Assembly (NCBI GenBank): GCA_902578845.1
Contig: CACHEM010000002.1
Location: 28,972 to 92,971, forward strand
Reading direction: 5' to 3'
Length of the DNA: 64,000 nt
DNA from: an uncultured Prochlorococcus sp.
GTDB taxonomy: Bacteria; Cyanobacteriota; Cyanobacteriia; PCC-6307; Cyanobiaceae
Part shown: piece after piece, positions 37,026-46,503 of the stretch
Numbering within the stretch: position 1 is the stretch's first letter
How the letters are laid out: every line of letters begins with the position of its first letter
Position numbers and translations under genes: made by a program
Notes under the pieces: generated by a model
Seen by the model: the letters and a program-made list of their open reading frames with translations, nothing else
What the model was told of the DNA's origin: nothing
The model's database searches: none

Positions 37026-38438
37026 TTATTTTTTTTCTTTTTTATTTTGAGTTTTTGTAGTTTTTGTAGTTTTTGTGGCTTTTGTTGTTTTAGAGGTTTT
37101 GGTAGCTTTAGGAGATTTTGTAGTTTTTTCTTTTACTTCAGAATTTTCTTCAAGCCAAATTATTAATTTTTCTTTGAGTAAATCGTTAGTAATTACTTCT
37201 GTTAATTTTTTAATATCTATCTGTTTTGAAGATTGAGAGATTGCATCTTCATAATCTTTCATTTTTAAATCAATTTCATCTTTCTCAACTTTTATGTTTT
37301 CTGTTTCAGCTAATGCTTTTAAAGCTAAATTTCTTTGAACATTTTTTTCAGCCTGAGGTCTTGTGGACTCTGCTAATGACTTAACTAATTCCGGAGTGAA
37401 AGTAGATTTAACATCAAGACCTTGTTGAGCAAATCTTTGAGCTGTTTGTTCAATATTATTCCTCACTTCTATATCAATCATAGATTTTGGAATTTCAGCA
37501 ACCAATTCATTTGTTAAAGCATCTAATAAAGCTTCAATTTTGATATCTTTTTGAGTTTTTTCAAAATTGTCTTTAAGTTGCTTTTCAATATCTTTCTTTA
37601 ACTCTTTTAATGATTCTTTGTTGCCAGACTGTTTTGCAAAATCGTCATTAAGTTCAGGTAATTCTTTTTCCTTAAGGTCCTTAAGATTTACTTCAAAGAT
37701 TGCCTCTTTGCCTCTTGAATCCTCATGAGAATAATCTTCAGGAAATTTAAGGTTAAGTGTTTTAGTATCACCAATTTTCATCTTTACGATTCCCTCAACG
37801 AAACCAGGAATCATTTTGTTCTTTTCTAACTCAAGATCCATTGATTCACTTGTTCCACCATCAATCTCTTTACCAGAATCTTTATATTTTCCTTTGAAAC
37901 TAACTACAGCAATATCTCCTAATTTTGCTGCTCTATTGGTAACTGGAATAATGTTTGCAAACTGATTTCTAGATTTTTCTAGCGCTTCATCTATTGACTT
38001 AGGATCAAACTTTGTTTTTGATATTTCAACACTTATTCCTTTGGATTTTTTAAGTTTTAATTCTGGGGCAACATCAGTTTGAAGAGTAACCTTAAGCGAT
38101 TTTTCAGGACTAAACTTTGCAAGTAAAGATTCAAATCCATCTACCAATTCTGGTTCACTTAGTGGCTCTATAGATTTTATTTTTAACGCTTCTTGCCACG
38201 ATTTATCAATAATTTTTTCCAGAGCAGAAGCATGTAATTGTGTTATGCCAATCCTTTGGATTAAGACTTGTTTGGGAATTTTACCGATTCTAAATCCCGG
38301 AATTTTAGCCGAACGACTGATAGAACTGATTGTTTCATTAATACAAGTTTTGCATGTCTCAGATGGTATTTCTAATTCAAATGAGATTCTACTTTGAGGC
38401 AGAGGAGTTGTTTTGACTATTAATGCTTCTTTAGCCAT
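37026..38438 (-). CDS. tig: trigger factor
   Basis: A ribosome-associated chaperone and peptidyl-prolyl isomerase. The 470 residues contain the N-terminal ribosome-docking signature GFRIGKIPKQV (canonical G-F-R-x-G-K-x-P), the FKBP-type domain (about 170-255, with AVVSFKGKYKDSGKEIDGG) and the helical C-terminal substrate-binding domain. The last 30 residues are a Lys/Thr-only style tail (KATKTSKTTKATKTTKTTKT), encoded by an imperfect nine-base tandem repeat. It heads the tig-clpP-clpX run and is divergent from asd across 122 bases. Confidence 0.96.
   Translation of the reverse strand: MAKEALIVKTTPLPQSRISFELEIPSETCKTCINETISSISRSAKIPGFRIGKIPKQVLIQRIGITQLHASALEKIIDKSWQEALKIKSIEPLSEPELVDGFESLLAKFSPEKSLKVTLQTDVAPELKLKKSKGISVEISKTKFDPKSIDEALEKSRNQFANIIPVTNRAAKLGDIAVVSFKGKYKDSGKEIDGGTSESMDLELEKNKMIPGFVEGIVKMKIGDTKTLNLKFPEDYSHEDSRGKEAIFEVNLKDLKEKELPELNDDFAKQSGNKESLKELKKDIEKQLKDNFEKTQKDIKIEALLDALTNELVAEIPKSMIDIEVRNNIEQTAQRFAQQGLDVKSTFTPELVKSLAESTRPQAEKNVQRNLALKALAETENIKVEKDEIDLKMKDYEDAISQSSKQIDIKKLTEVITNDLLKEKLIIWLEENSEVKEKTTKSPKATKTSKTTKATKTTKTTKTQNKKEKK
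37051..37086 (-). repeat. nine-base imperfect tandem repeat in the tig 3' end
   Basis: Four consecutive copies of a unit read on the plus strand as GTTTTTGTA, with drift in the last two (GTTTTTGTG, GCTTTTGTT). On the coding strand they spell Thr-Lys-Thr/Ala-type triplets, forming part of the basic tail of trigger factor. Such units can change copy number by replication slippage without breaking the frame. Confidence 0.7.
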
Positions 38439-38476
38439 TTTTTTTATTTATTACTAAAAGCCGAAACTTAATTATT

Positions 38477-38489
38477 TCACATTATGTGA
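38477..38489. promoter_or_regulatory. 13-base perfect inverted repeat between tig and asd
   Basis: TCACAT and ATGTGA are separated by a single T, in the middle of the 122-base divergent region. The spacing resembles a compact dimeric operator, but it does not match the NtcA consensus (GTA-N8-TAC) or the CRP consensus orientation. It is seen in sequence; regulatory function is only a possibility. Confidence 0.3.
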
Positions 38490-38560
38490 TTTCCTTGAAA
38501 GTTATTTTTTTGATAAAGTAAAAAAAATAGTAAATCTATTCATAAAAATCATTTTATAGT

Positions 38561-39592
38561 GTGAGACAAAATCCGTTTTTGCCCAATAGGCCATTAAAAG
38601 TTGCTGTTTTAGGATCTTCAGGTGCTGTGGGATCTGAATTACTCAAAATTCTTGAACAACGTGATTTCCCAATATCAGAATTGGTCTTGCTTTCATCAGA
38701 GCGTTCAGAAGGAAAAAAAATTATTTGGAAAGGTGAAGAATTAGTTACAAAAAAAACAACTAAGGAAGAATTTCTGAATGTTGATTTAGTTTTAGCTTCA
38801 GCCGGTGGAAGTATTTCAAAAAAATGGTTATCTACCATCATGGAACAAAATGCTTTATTGATAGATAATTCAAGTGCTTTCAGATTAGATAATAATGTAC
38901 CTCTTATAGTTCCTGAAGTTAATGCAAGGGCTGCACTCAATCATGATGGGGTAATAGCGAATCCAAACTGTACTACCATTTTGCTGACATTAGTTTTAGC
39001 TCCGTTAAATAAACTTTCGACTATTCAAAGAGTTGTTGTTTCAACATATCAATCCGTAAGTGGTGCAGGCCAATTGGCGATGGAGGAACTAAAACTTTTA
39101 ACTGAAAAATATCTTGGGGGTAATCCTCAAAAAAGTGAAGTTTTGCCATACTCACTGGCTTTTAATTTGTTTTTACATAATTCACCCATGCTTTCAAATA
39201 ATTACTGCGAAGAAGAGATGAAAATGGTTAATGAGACTAGGAAAATATTAAATATTGCTGATTTAAGGCTCTCTGCTACATGTGTTCGAGTCCCAGTACT
39301 GAGAGCACATTCTGAATCGATTAATATTGAATTTGCTGGTGTAGTTGAGCCTAAAGCTGCTCTTGAAGAATTAAAAAAATCTCCTGGAATTGAAATTATT
39401 GAGGATTACAAAAATAATAGATTTCCTATGCCAAATGACGTTATGGGAAGGGATAATGTTGCTGTTGGCAGGCTAAGAACTGATATAAGTCAGTCTAATG
39501 GATTAGAATTATGGTTATGCGGAGATCAAATAAGAAAAGGAGCAGCTCTTAATGCTGTTCAAATAGCTGAGTTATTAATTCCAAAAAAATGA
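38561..39592 (+). CDS. asd: aspartate-semialdehyde dehydrogenase
   Basis: Reduces aspartyl phosphate to aspartate semialdehyde with NADPH, feeding lysine/diaminopimelate, threonine and methionine synthesis. It has 343 residues from a GTG start. The NADP loop is [12 protein letters not shown], the catalytic cysteine lies in NPNCTTI (near residue 138) and the later conserved histidine in [10 protein letters not shown]. No in-frame ATG exists before the conserved N-terminus, supporting GTG. Its stop overlaps the dapA ATG by four bases (ATGA), implying translational coupling. LysC, the preceding enzyme, is encoded at 46504. Confidence 0.97.
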   Translation: MRQNPFLPNRPLKVAVLGSSGAVGSELLKILEQRDFPISELVLLSSERSEGKKIIWKGEELVTKKTTKEEFLNVDLVLASAGGSISKKWLSTIMEQNALLIDNSSAFRLDNNVPLIVPEVNARAALNHDGVIANPNCTTILLTLVLAPLNKLSTIQRVVVSTYQSVSGAGQLAMEELKLLTEKYLGGNPQKSEVLPYSLAFNLFLHNSPMLSNNYCEEEMKMVNETRKILNIADLRLSATCVRVPVLRAHSESINIEFAGVVEPKAALEELKKSPGIEIIEDYKNNRFPMPNDVMGRDNVAVGRLRTDISQSNGLELWLCGDQIRKGAALNAVQIAELLIPKK

Positions 39593-40491
39593 TTACAGAC
39601 AAAACTAAGTGTAATAATCCACCATTTGGAAGAATATTGACTGCAATGGTCACTCCATTTACTGAAAATGGAGAGGTAGATTATGAACTAGCTATAAAAC
39701 TATCAAATTATCTTTTTGAGAACGGTTCCGATGGAATTGTGCTATGTGGTACTACTGGAGAATCTCCTACTCTTTCATGGGCGGAACAGCATGATTTATT
39801 TATTGCGGTAAAAGGATCTTTGGATGCAACCTGTAAAGTAATAGTTGGCACTGGTAGTAACTGTACAAGCGAGGCTGTGGAAGCTACAAAAAAAGCCTAT
39901 GACTCTGGTGCCGACGGTGCTTTGGTCGTTGTTCCTTATTACAACAAGCCACCTCAAGAAGGTCTTTATAAACATTTCAGTTCTATTGCTAATTCTGCAA
40001 AGGATTTGCCTCTTATGCTTTATAACATTCCTGGAAGGACAGGATGCAATTTATTACCTGATACTGTGAAGAAACTTATGGATTTCTCAAATATTCTCAG
40101 TATTAAAGCTGCGAGCGGTAGAATAGAGGAAGTAACAGAATTAAGAGCTATTTGTGGCTCTGAACTCTCTGTATATAGTGGCGACGATTCATTGTTGCTT
40201 CCAATGTTATCTGTAGGTGCTGTAGGAGTAGTTAGCGTTGCAAGTCATTTGGTTGGTTTGCAATTGAAAGAGATGATTCATTCCTTTCAAAGTGGAGAGG
40301 TTTCCCATGCGCTTGCTATTCATGAAAAACTTCAGCCTCTTTTTAAAGCACTCTTTATGACTACTAATCCAATCCCAATTAAGGCTGCTTTGGAGCTTTC
40401 GGGATGGGATGTAGGTAATCCTAGAAGTCCTTTGTCACCGTTAACCAATGACATGAAAAAGCAACTATCTTTTATCCTGAAATCCCTATAA
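39589..40491 (+). CDS. dapA: 4-hydroxy-tetrahydrodipicolinate synthase
   Basis: Condenses pyruvate with aspartate semialdehyde, the first lysine/diaminopimelate-specific step. The 300-residue TIM-barrel protein has [11 protein letters not shown] near residue 54, the tyrosine in YNIPGRTG and the Schiff-base lysine in ILSIKAASG (about 173). It overlaps asd by four bases. A hairpin spans its stop codon (40481-40499) and rnj follows 80 bases later. Confidence 0.97.
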   Translation: MITDKTKCNNPPFGRILTAMVTPFTENGEVDYELAIKLSNYLFENGSDGIVLCGTTGESPTLSWAEQHDLFIAVKGSLDATCKVIVGTGSNCTSEAVEATKKAYDSGADGALVVVPYYNKPPQEGLYKHFSSIANSAKDLPLMLYNIPGRTGCNLLPDTVKKLMDFSNILSIKAASGRIEEVTELRAICGSELSVYSGDDSLLLPMLSVGAVGVVSVASHLVGLQLKEMIHSFQSGEVSHALAIHEKLQPLFKALFMTTNPIPIKAALELSGWDVGNPRSPLSPLTNDMKKQLSFILKSL

Positions 40492-40499
40492 TAGGGATT
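40481..40499 (+). terminator. hairpin overlapping the dapA stop codon
   Basis: AATCCCTA and TAGGGATT form a perfect eight-base stem with a TAA loop; the loop and its flank contain the dapA stop (40489-40491). The following sequence is ATATTTAACTT rather than a T run. It may be an inefficient terminator or an mRNA-stabilising or processing stem between dapA and rnj. Confidence 0.45.
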
Positions 40500-40571
40500 A
40501 TATTTAACTTGATAATTAAATTTAAATAAACTTTATTTGATTACAAGCAGGCCTTCATAAATTTCAAAATT

Positions 40572-42557
40572 ATGCAATCAAGTACAAATTCAACTGTAAA
40601 TAGATCTACTCATAATTCATCTAGATCTAAAAGTAATACGCCATCGCTACGAGTAATACCTCTTGGTGGACTTCATGAAATAGGAAAAAACACTTGCGTT
40701 TTTGAATATGCTGATGAATTAATGCTTGTTGATGCCGGCCTAGCTTTCCCATCTGATGGTATGCATGGCGTAAACGTTGTTATGCCTGATACAACTTTTT
40801 TAAAAGAAAATCAAAGAAGAATAAAAGGAATGATTGTCACTCACGGGCATGAAGATCATATTGGAGGTATTTCTCATCATCTAAAGCATTTTAATATTCC
40901 TATTATTTATGGCCCAAGACTGGCAATGTCAATGCTTAGAGGAAAAATGGAGGAAGCAGGGGTATCTGATAGAACAACTATACAGACAGTAAATCCAAGA
41001 GATGTTGTAAAAGTAGGACAACATTTTTCTGTTGAATTTATTCGAAATACCCATTCTATTTGCGATAGCTTTTCTTTAGCAGTTACAACACCTGTTGGCA
41101 CAATTATTTTCACGGGAGATTTTAAGTTTGATCATATGCCAGTAGATGGAGAGCAATTTGATATTGAAAGAATGGTGCATTATGGAGAGAAGGGTGTTTT
41201 ATGCATGTTCAGTGATTCGACTAATGCCGAAGTTCCAGGTTTTTGTCCTTCTGAGAAGACTATCTATCCCTCTTTAGAAAAACATATTGCAGAGGCAAAA
41301 GAACGAGTTATCCTTACCACTTTTGCTAGTTCTGTTCATAGAGTGACAATGATCTTAGAGTTGGCCATGAAACATGGAAGAAAGGTTGGTTTGTTAGGTA
41401 GATCGATGATAAATGTTATTGCTAAGGCGAGAGACATTGGTTATATGAAATGCCCAGATGATTTGTTTGTTCCTATTAAGCAAATTAGAGATTTACCAGA
41501 TAGGGAGACCTTATTATTAATGACGGGAAGTCAAGGAGAACCTCTAGCAGCGTTAAGCAGAATCTCTCGTGGTGAACATCAGCATGTTCGTCTTAAGACT
41601 ACTGATACTGTAATATTTTCAGCCAGCCCAATTCCTGGTAATACTATTTCTGTTGTTAATACAATAGATAGATTAATGAAACTCGGAGCAAAGGTTGTTT
41701 ATGGAAAGGGTGAGAATATTCATGTTTCTGGTCATGGTTTTCAAGAAGATCAAAAGTTAATGTTGGCACTCGCAAAACCTAAGTTTTTTGTACCTGTTCA
41801 TGGAGAACATAGAATGCTTGTTTGTCATGGTAAGAGTGCACAAACTATGGGGGTTCCAAAGGACAATATTTTGATTATTGAAAATGGAGATGTAGTTGAG
41901 TTAACACCTAATTCTATTCAAAAGGGCGATCCTGTAAAAGCTGGTGTTGAACTGCTTGATAACTCACGAAACGGGATAGTAGATGCTCGAGTATTAAAGG
42001 AAAGGCAGCAATTAGCTGGGGATGGTGTAGTAACTGTTTTAGCTCCTATTAGTACAGATGGGAAGATGGTTGCACCGCCCAGAGTTAATTTAAGAGGAGT
42101 TGTTACTACTGCAGAGCCAAGAAAAATGTCTATGTGGACAGAACGAGAAATAGGCTGGGTCTTAGAAAATAGATGGAAACAATTATCCAGACAAACTGGC
42201 CCGAATAATTTTGAGGTAGATTGGATTGGTGTACAAAGAGAAATTGAAAATGGTTTATCGAGAAGAATGAGAAGAGAATTACAAGTTGAACCACTTATTT
42301 TGTGTTTAGTTCAACCTGCTCCAAGTGGAACTCGTGCTTATATTCCAAAGATCACCGAAGGGCAAAATTTCTCCAATAGAAATAGAAATAATAATAATTT
42401 CCATAAGAAATCAAACAATAATCTTCCTAATAGTTCAAATAACCCACAAAATACCCAAAAAAGTCCAAAAGTTTCACAGAATCCATCAACTGAGACCGCT
42501 ACAGAAGATTCATTTGAAGGTAGAACAAGAAGAAGAAGATCTGCTGTAACATCTTAA
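40572..42557 (+). CDS. rnj: ribonuclease J
   Basis: A metallo-beta-lactamase/beta-CASP ribonuclease with endonuclease and 5' exonuclease activity, central to mRNA decay in cyanobacteria. It is 661 residues. The metal motif THGHEDHIGG gives His91, His93, Asp95 and His96. Further blocks are FTGDFKFD, FSDSTNAE, LLMTGSQGEP and the beta-CASP motif SGHGFQEDQ with VPVHGEHR. Beyond about residue 590 there is an Asn/Ser/Gln-rich linker and a basic tail FEGRTRRRRS, the extension typical of cyanobacterial versions. It follows dapA by 80 bases and overlaps the convergent tilS by four bases. Confidence 0.95.
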   Translation: MQSSTNSTVNRSTHNSSRSKSNTPSLRVIPLGGLHEIGKNTCVFEYADELMLVDAGLAFPSDGMHGVNVVMPDTTFLKENQRRIKGMIVTHGHEDHIGGISHHLKHFNIPIIYGPRLAMSMLRGKMEEAGVSDRTTIQTVNPRDVVKVGQHFSVEFIRNTHSICDSFSLAVTTPVGTIIFTGDFKFDHMPVDGEQFDIERMVHYGEKGVLCMFSDSTNAEVPGFCPSEKTIYPSLEKHIAEAKERVILTTFASSVHRVTMILELAMKHGRKVGLLGRSMINVIAKARDIGYMKCPDDLFVPIKQIRDLPDRETLLLMTGSQGEPLAALSRISRGEHQHVRLKTTDTVIFSASPIPGNTISVVNTIDRLMKLGAKVVYGKGENIHVSGHGFQEDQKLMLALAKPKFFVPVHGEHRMLVCHGKSAQTMGVPKDNILIIENGDVVELTPNSIQKGDPVKAGVELLDNSRNGIVDARVLKERQQLAGDGVVTVLAPISTDGKMVAPPRVNLRGVVTTAEPRKMSMWTEREIGWVLENRWKQLSRQTGPNNFEVDWIGVQREIENGLSRRMRRELQVEPLILCLVQPAPSGTRAYIPKITEGQNFSNRNRNNNNFHKKSNNNLPNSSNNPQNTQKSPKVSQNPSTETATEDSFEGRTRRRRSAVTS

Positions 42558-43564
42558 CTTTTTTCAAAATTTATATAGTTTTTATCCCAAACAATTTTTA
42601 AAAACTCTTGCAGATTAATTTGACCTTTATTTTTTTCATAAATTGAAGTTGCTAATTTTGTCAGATTTTTAGAACTACATTGTTTTGCAGATATTTCTTT
42701 TAAAAATCTATTTAAGATTGTGCACCTCGCTTCAATACACATACCATTTAGGAGATTTCTATCGATACCTTTTACATCTTTACAATATAAATATGCTAGT
42801 TCACTAAGATCATTACGTTCATTATTGTATTTGCTCATTTTTTGGGAAAAATTATTTATCCTTTCAGAACAACCAGGATAGATGACTTCTAAGGTAGGAA
42901 TAATTTTTTTTCTTACTAAATTTCTTTTTAATTTAAGATCTGAATTTGTAGGATCTTCCCAGACTGGGATCTTCATATCATTGCAAAATTGTTTTGTATC
43001 TTCCCTACTGAAAATTAATATTGGCCTTATTAAAAAAATTTGATTTTCTATTAATCTTTTACTCTCAATATTACTCAGACCTGCAAAATTGCTTCCTCTA
43101 GATAAATTGAGGATAAATGTTTCTGCATTATCACTACTCGTGTGACCAGTTAACAAATAAATATTATGTTTTTGCTGGTTTGTATTTAATAAAGTTTTGG
43201 CTCTTTCACATAATTTTTTATATCTCCATTCTCGTGCTTTTTCTTCTGAAGTAATACTTTCTTTATCTGCTTGATCAAAAGAGAATGAAATATTTTTATC
43301 TTCGCAATAATCTTTTAATTCAAAAGCATATAGTGATGATTTTTCGTGCCACTGATGATCACCATGCCAAACACTAATAGACCAATTATGTAGTTTTTTT
43401 AGGTCATTAATTAGGGTTAATAAGGTCATTGAGTCTTGACCCCCGGATACACTTAGTAAAATCTTGGATCCTTTGGGAATTAATTTTTTTTTGGTAAGAA
43501 TCTCTTTATGAAGTTGATTATGCCATGATGACCAATTTTTCTGAGTTAATTTTTTATCAGTCAT
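42554..43564 (-). CDS. tilS: tRNA(Ile)-lysidine synthase
   Basis: Adds lysine to C34 of the CAU-anticodon tRNA-Ile so that it reads AUA, a codon common in A+T-rich genomes. The 336 residues contain the PP-loop SGGQDS (40-45), the HGDHQWHEKS region, GHTSSDNAETFILNLSRG and WEDPTNSD. It lacks the long C-terminal domains of E. coli TilS, as is usual for short cyanobacterial versions. It converges with rnj and is divergent from the ycf23-like gene across 85 bases. Confidence 0.95.
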   Translation of the reverse strand: MTDKKLTQKNWSSWHNQLHKEILTKKKLIPKGSKILLSVSGGQDSMTLLTLINDLKKLHNWSISVWHGDHQWHEKSSLYAFELKDYCEDKNISFSFDQADKESITSEEKAREWRYKKLCERAKTLLNTNQQKHNIYLLTGHTSSDNAETFILNLSRGSNFAGLSNIESKRLIENQIFLIRPILIFSREDTKQFCNDMKIPVWEDPTNSDLKLKRNLVRKKIIPTLEVIYPGCSERINNFSQKMSKYNNERNDLSELAYLYCKDVKGIDRNLLNGMCIEARCTILNRFLKEISAKQCSSKNLTKLATSIYEKNKGQINLQEFLKIVWDKNYINFEKS

Positions 43565-43649
43565 TTTGTGTTGCTCAGATAATATTTTTTAAAAAATGCA
43601 CTGTTTTACTAAAACAATGTCACAATCGGGTAATAAATTCATTAATTAA

Positions 43650-44426
43650 ATGAGTCTGATTAATCTTTTGCCACAAAAAATCAAAGAAGAGTTAAGAAGC
43701 AAATCTTTACTCAAAGTTATTTCAGGATTGAATAATTTTGATGTTTCATCTGTGAAAATAATTGTTGAGGCTGCTTCATTAGGAGGTGCAGATCTTGTCG
43801 ATATTGCTTGTAAACCTGAACTGGTTGATTTAGCACTTAACAATTCAACTCTACCCGTTTGTGTTAGTTCAGTAGTGCCTCAATCTTTTCAAGATTCTGT
43901 AAAAGCAGGAGCATCATTAATTGAAATAGGAAATTACGATACTTTTTATGAAAAAGGCATTAATTTTTCAGATAAAAAAGTTTTAAACATTACAAAAGAG
44001 ACGAGGGATTTATTGCCTAATGTTCCTTTATCAGTAACTGTTCCTCACACTATGCCTATTGATAAACAAGTTGATCTTGCTATAAAGCTAGTGGAAGAAG
44101 GTGTTGATATTATTCAAACAGAAGGTGGCACCAGTTCTAATCCTTACTCTTCAGGAATTCAAGGCTTTTTTGAAAAATCAGTACCAACTCTTGCAGCTAC
44201 TTATGCTATTCATCAAGAATTTAAGAAACAATCTCTGAATATACCAATCATGAGTGCTTCTGGATTAAGCCAAGTAACTTGTCCACTAGCAATATCCTCT
44301 GGAGCCTCAGCAGTGGGCGTTGGATCTGTAGTTAATAAATTAGATGATTTAATATCGATGATTGCGGTTGTTAGGGGCTTAAAAGAATCTTTGAAAAATT
44401 CAATAATTGGAGAAAAAATTTCTTAG
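43650..44426 (+). CDS. ycf23: Ycf23/DUF561-family TIM-barrel-like protein
   Basis: A 258-residue protein that matches the Ycf23 family of cyanobacteria and red-algal plastids: LKVISGLNNFDVSSVK, AASLGGADLVDIACKPELV, a SVTVPHTMP segment and EGVDIIQTEGGTSS. The alternating beta/alpha pattern and phosphate-binding-type GASAVGVGSVV near the end suggest a TIM barrel. The biochemical role is not established; no catalytic residue can be assigned from sequence. It precedes uvrB by 30 bases and may be co-transcribed with it. Confidence 0.85.
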   Translation: MSLINLLPQKIKEELRSKSLLKVISGLNNFDVSSVKIIVEAASLGGADLVDIACKPELVDLALNNSTLPVCVSSVVPQSFQDSVKAGASLIEIGNYDTFYEKGINFSDKKVLNITKETRDLLPNVPLSVTVPHTMPIDKQVDLAIKLVEEGVDIIQTEGGTSSNPYSSGIQGFFEKSVPTLAATYAIHQEFKKQSLNIPIMSASGLSQVTCPLAISSGASAVGVGSVVNKLDDLISMIAVVRGLKESLKNSIIGEKIS

Positions 44427-44456
44427 TATAGCAATACCCTTTTTGCTACTAGGTTG

Positions 44457-46496
44457 ATGAACAACTATAAGCTTCAAGCTCCTTACGAACCAAATGGAGA
44501 TCAACCAGAAGCTATAAAAAAATTAGTTAAAGGGGTCAATACTGGTAAAGAGTTTCAGACTCTTTTAGGGGCTACTGGAACTGGTAAAACATTTACTATT
44601 GCGAATGTAATTCAACAAACAGGAAGACCAGCACTTGTATTAGCCCATAACAAAACGTTAGCTGCACAACTATGTAATGAACTAAGGGAATTTTTTCCAA
44701 AAAATGCTGTTGAGTACTTCATTTCTTACTACGATTATTATCAACCAGAAGCTTATGTACCTGTAAGTGATACTTACATAGCCAAAACGGCTTCAATTAA
44801 TGAAGAAATAGATATGCTTAGGCATTCTGCAACACGCTCATTATTTGAGAGAAAAGATGTAATTGTTGTAGCCTCAATAAGTTGTATTTATGGTCTTGGT
44901 ATACCGAGTGAGTATTTAAAAGCTGCAGTTAAATTTGAAGTGGGAAAATCAATAAATCTACGTTCCTCTTTGAGGTCTCTCGTTGAAAATCAATATACTA
45001 GAAATGACATTGAAATTAGTAGAGGTAGATTCAGAATTAAAGGTGATGTTTTAGAAATCGGTCCAGCTTATGAAGATAGATTAATTAGAATTGAATTATT
45101 TGGTGATGAAGTCGAAGCTATTAGATATGTTGACCCTACTACAGGAGAAATACTTGAAAGTTTGGAACAAGTTAGCGTTTACCCAGCAAAGCATTTTGTG
45201 ACCCCAAAAGAAAGACTTGAGAGTGCAATAAGTGCAATTAGAAGTGAATTAAAAACTCAACTAGATAAATTTACATACGAAGGAAAATTACTAGAGGCTC
45301 AACGTCTAGAACAACGCACAAAATATGATTTAGAAATGCTCAAAGAGGTAGGTTATTGTAATGGAGTTGAGAATTATGCTCGTCATCTATCAGGCAGGGA
45401 GGAAGGTTCACCGCCAGAATGCTTAATAGATTACTTTCCAAAAGATTGGTTGTTGGTAGTTGATGAGAGTCATGTAACATGTCCTCAACTTCATGCGATG
45501 TACAACGGTGATCAATCTAGAAAAAAAGTTTTAATAGATCATGGTTTTAGATTGCCCAGTGCTGCAGATAATAGACCTTTAAAATGTGAAGAGTTTTGGG
45601 AAAAATCAAAACAGACATTATTTATAAGTGCAACTCCTGGTCAATGGGAATTAGATCAATGTGATGGTGAATTTATTGAGCAAGTTATCAGACCAACTGG
45701 GGTATTAGATCCTGTAATTGATGTAAGACCTAGTGAGGGCCAAATAGAAGATCTTTTATCTGAAATAAGAATTAGAGCTGAAAAGAATCAACGAGTGCTA
45801 GTGACAACACTTACTAAGAGAATGGCTGAAGATCTAACTGATTTTTTATCTGAAAATAAAGTAAGAGTTAGATATTTGCATTCCGAAATCCATTCAATTG
45901 AAAGAATTGAAATTATTCAAGACCTCAGAATGGGCGAATACGATGTTTTGGTAGGAGTTAATTTATTAAGAGAGGGACTAGATCTTCCTGAAGTATCCTT
46001 AGTTGCCATTTTAGATGCTGATAAAGAAGGTTTTCTCAGGGCTGAAAGGTCATTGATTCAAACAATAGGAAGAGCTGCAAGACATGTTGAAGGTGTTGCC
46101 TTGCTTTATGCAGATAACTTCACAGATTCAATGAAAAGAGCAATATCTGAAACTGAAAGAAGAAGAACTATTCAAAAAAAATATAACCAAGACAATGGTA
46201 TTACTCCAAAACCTGCAGGCAAAAAAATAGAAAATTCAATATTATCTTTTCTAGAACTTTCCAGAAAGCTAGATGCTGGTGGTTTATCTAAAGATTTAAT
46301 AAATATAGTTAATAACAAAACTGACGCAATTCTTAGTTCCAGCGATAATCAATGTTTGCTCGAAGAATTGCCTGACTTAATAGAAAAGTTAGAAATTAAA
46401 ATGAAAGATGCTGCAAAAGAGTTAAATTTTGAAGAAGCAGCAAATTTGAGGGATAGAATCAAAAAATTAAGACAAAAATTGGCAAGAAATAATTAA
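44457..46496 (+). CDS. uvrB: excinuclease ABC subunit B
   Basis: The damage-verifying helicase-like subunit of nucleotide excision repair. The start is the ATG at 44457; a TTG three bases earlier is unnecessary. Its 679 residues hold Walker A GATGTGKT (38-45), the beta-hairpin block [12 protein letters not shown], motif VDESHVT, motif [11 protein letters not shown] and the C-terminal UVR domain ([16 protein letters not shown]) that binds UvrC. Repair of UV lesions is important for a surface-living phototroph. It converges with lysC, seven bases apart. Confidence 0.98.
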   Translation: MNNYKLQAPYEPNGDQPEAIKKLVKGVNTGKEFQTLLGATGTGKTFTIANVIQQTGRPALVLAHNKTLAAQLCNELREFFPKNAVEYFISYYDYYQPEAYVPVSDTYIAKTASINEEIDMLRHSATRSLFERKDVIVVASISCIYGLGIPSEYLKAAVKFEVGKSINLRSSLRSLVENQYTRNDIEISRGRFRIKGDVLEIGPAYEDRLIRIELFGDEVEAIRYVDPTTGEILESLEQVSVYPAKHFVTPKERLESAISAIRSELKTQLDKFTYEGKLLEAQRLEQRTKYDLEMLKEVGYCNGVENYARHLSGREEGSPPECLIDYFPKDWLLVVDESHVTCPQLHAMYNGDQSRKKVLIDHGFRLPSAADNRPLKCEEFWEKSKQTLFISATPGQWELDQCDGEFIEQVIRPTGVLDPVIDVRPSEGQIEDLLSEIRIRAEKNQRVLVTTLTKRMAEDLTDFLSENKVRVRYLHSEIHSIERIEIIQDLRMGEYDVLVGVNLLREGLDLPEVSLVAILDADKEGFLRAERSLIQTIGRAARHVEGVALLYADNFTDSMKRAISETERRRTIQKKYNQDNGITPKPAGKKIENSILSFLELSRKLDAGGLSKDLINIVNNKTDAILSSSDNQCLLEELPDLIEKLEIKMKDAAKELNFEEAANLRDRIKKLRQKLARNN

Positions 46497-46503
46497 AAAG
46501 AAC

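Noticed and set aside
38554..38940. 128-codon minus-strand frame opposite asd
   Set aside because: Fully overlaps the conserved N-terminal half of aspartate-semialdehyde dehydrogenase, which explains the sequence.
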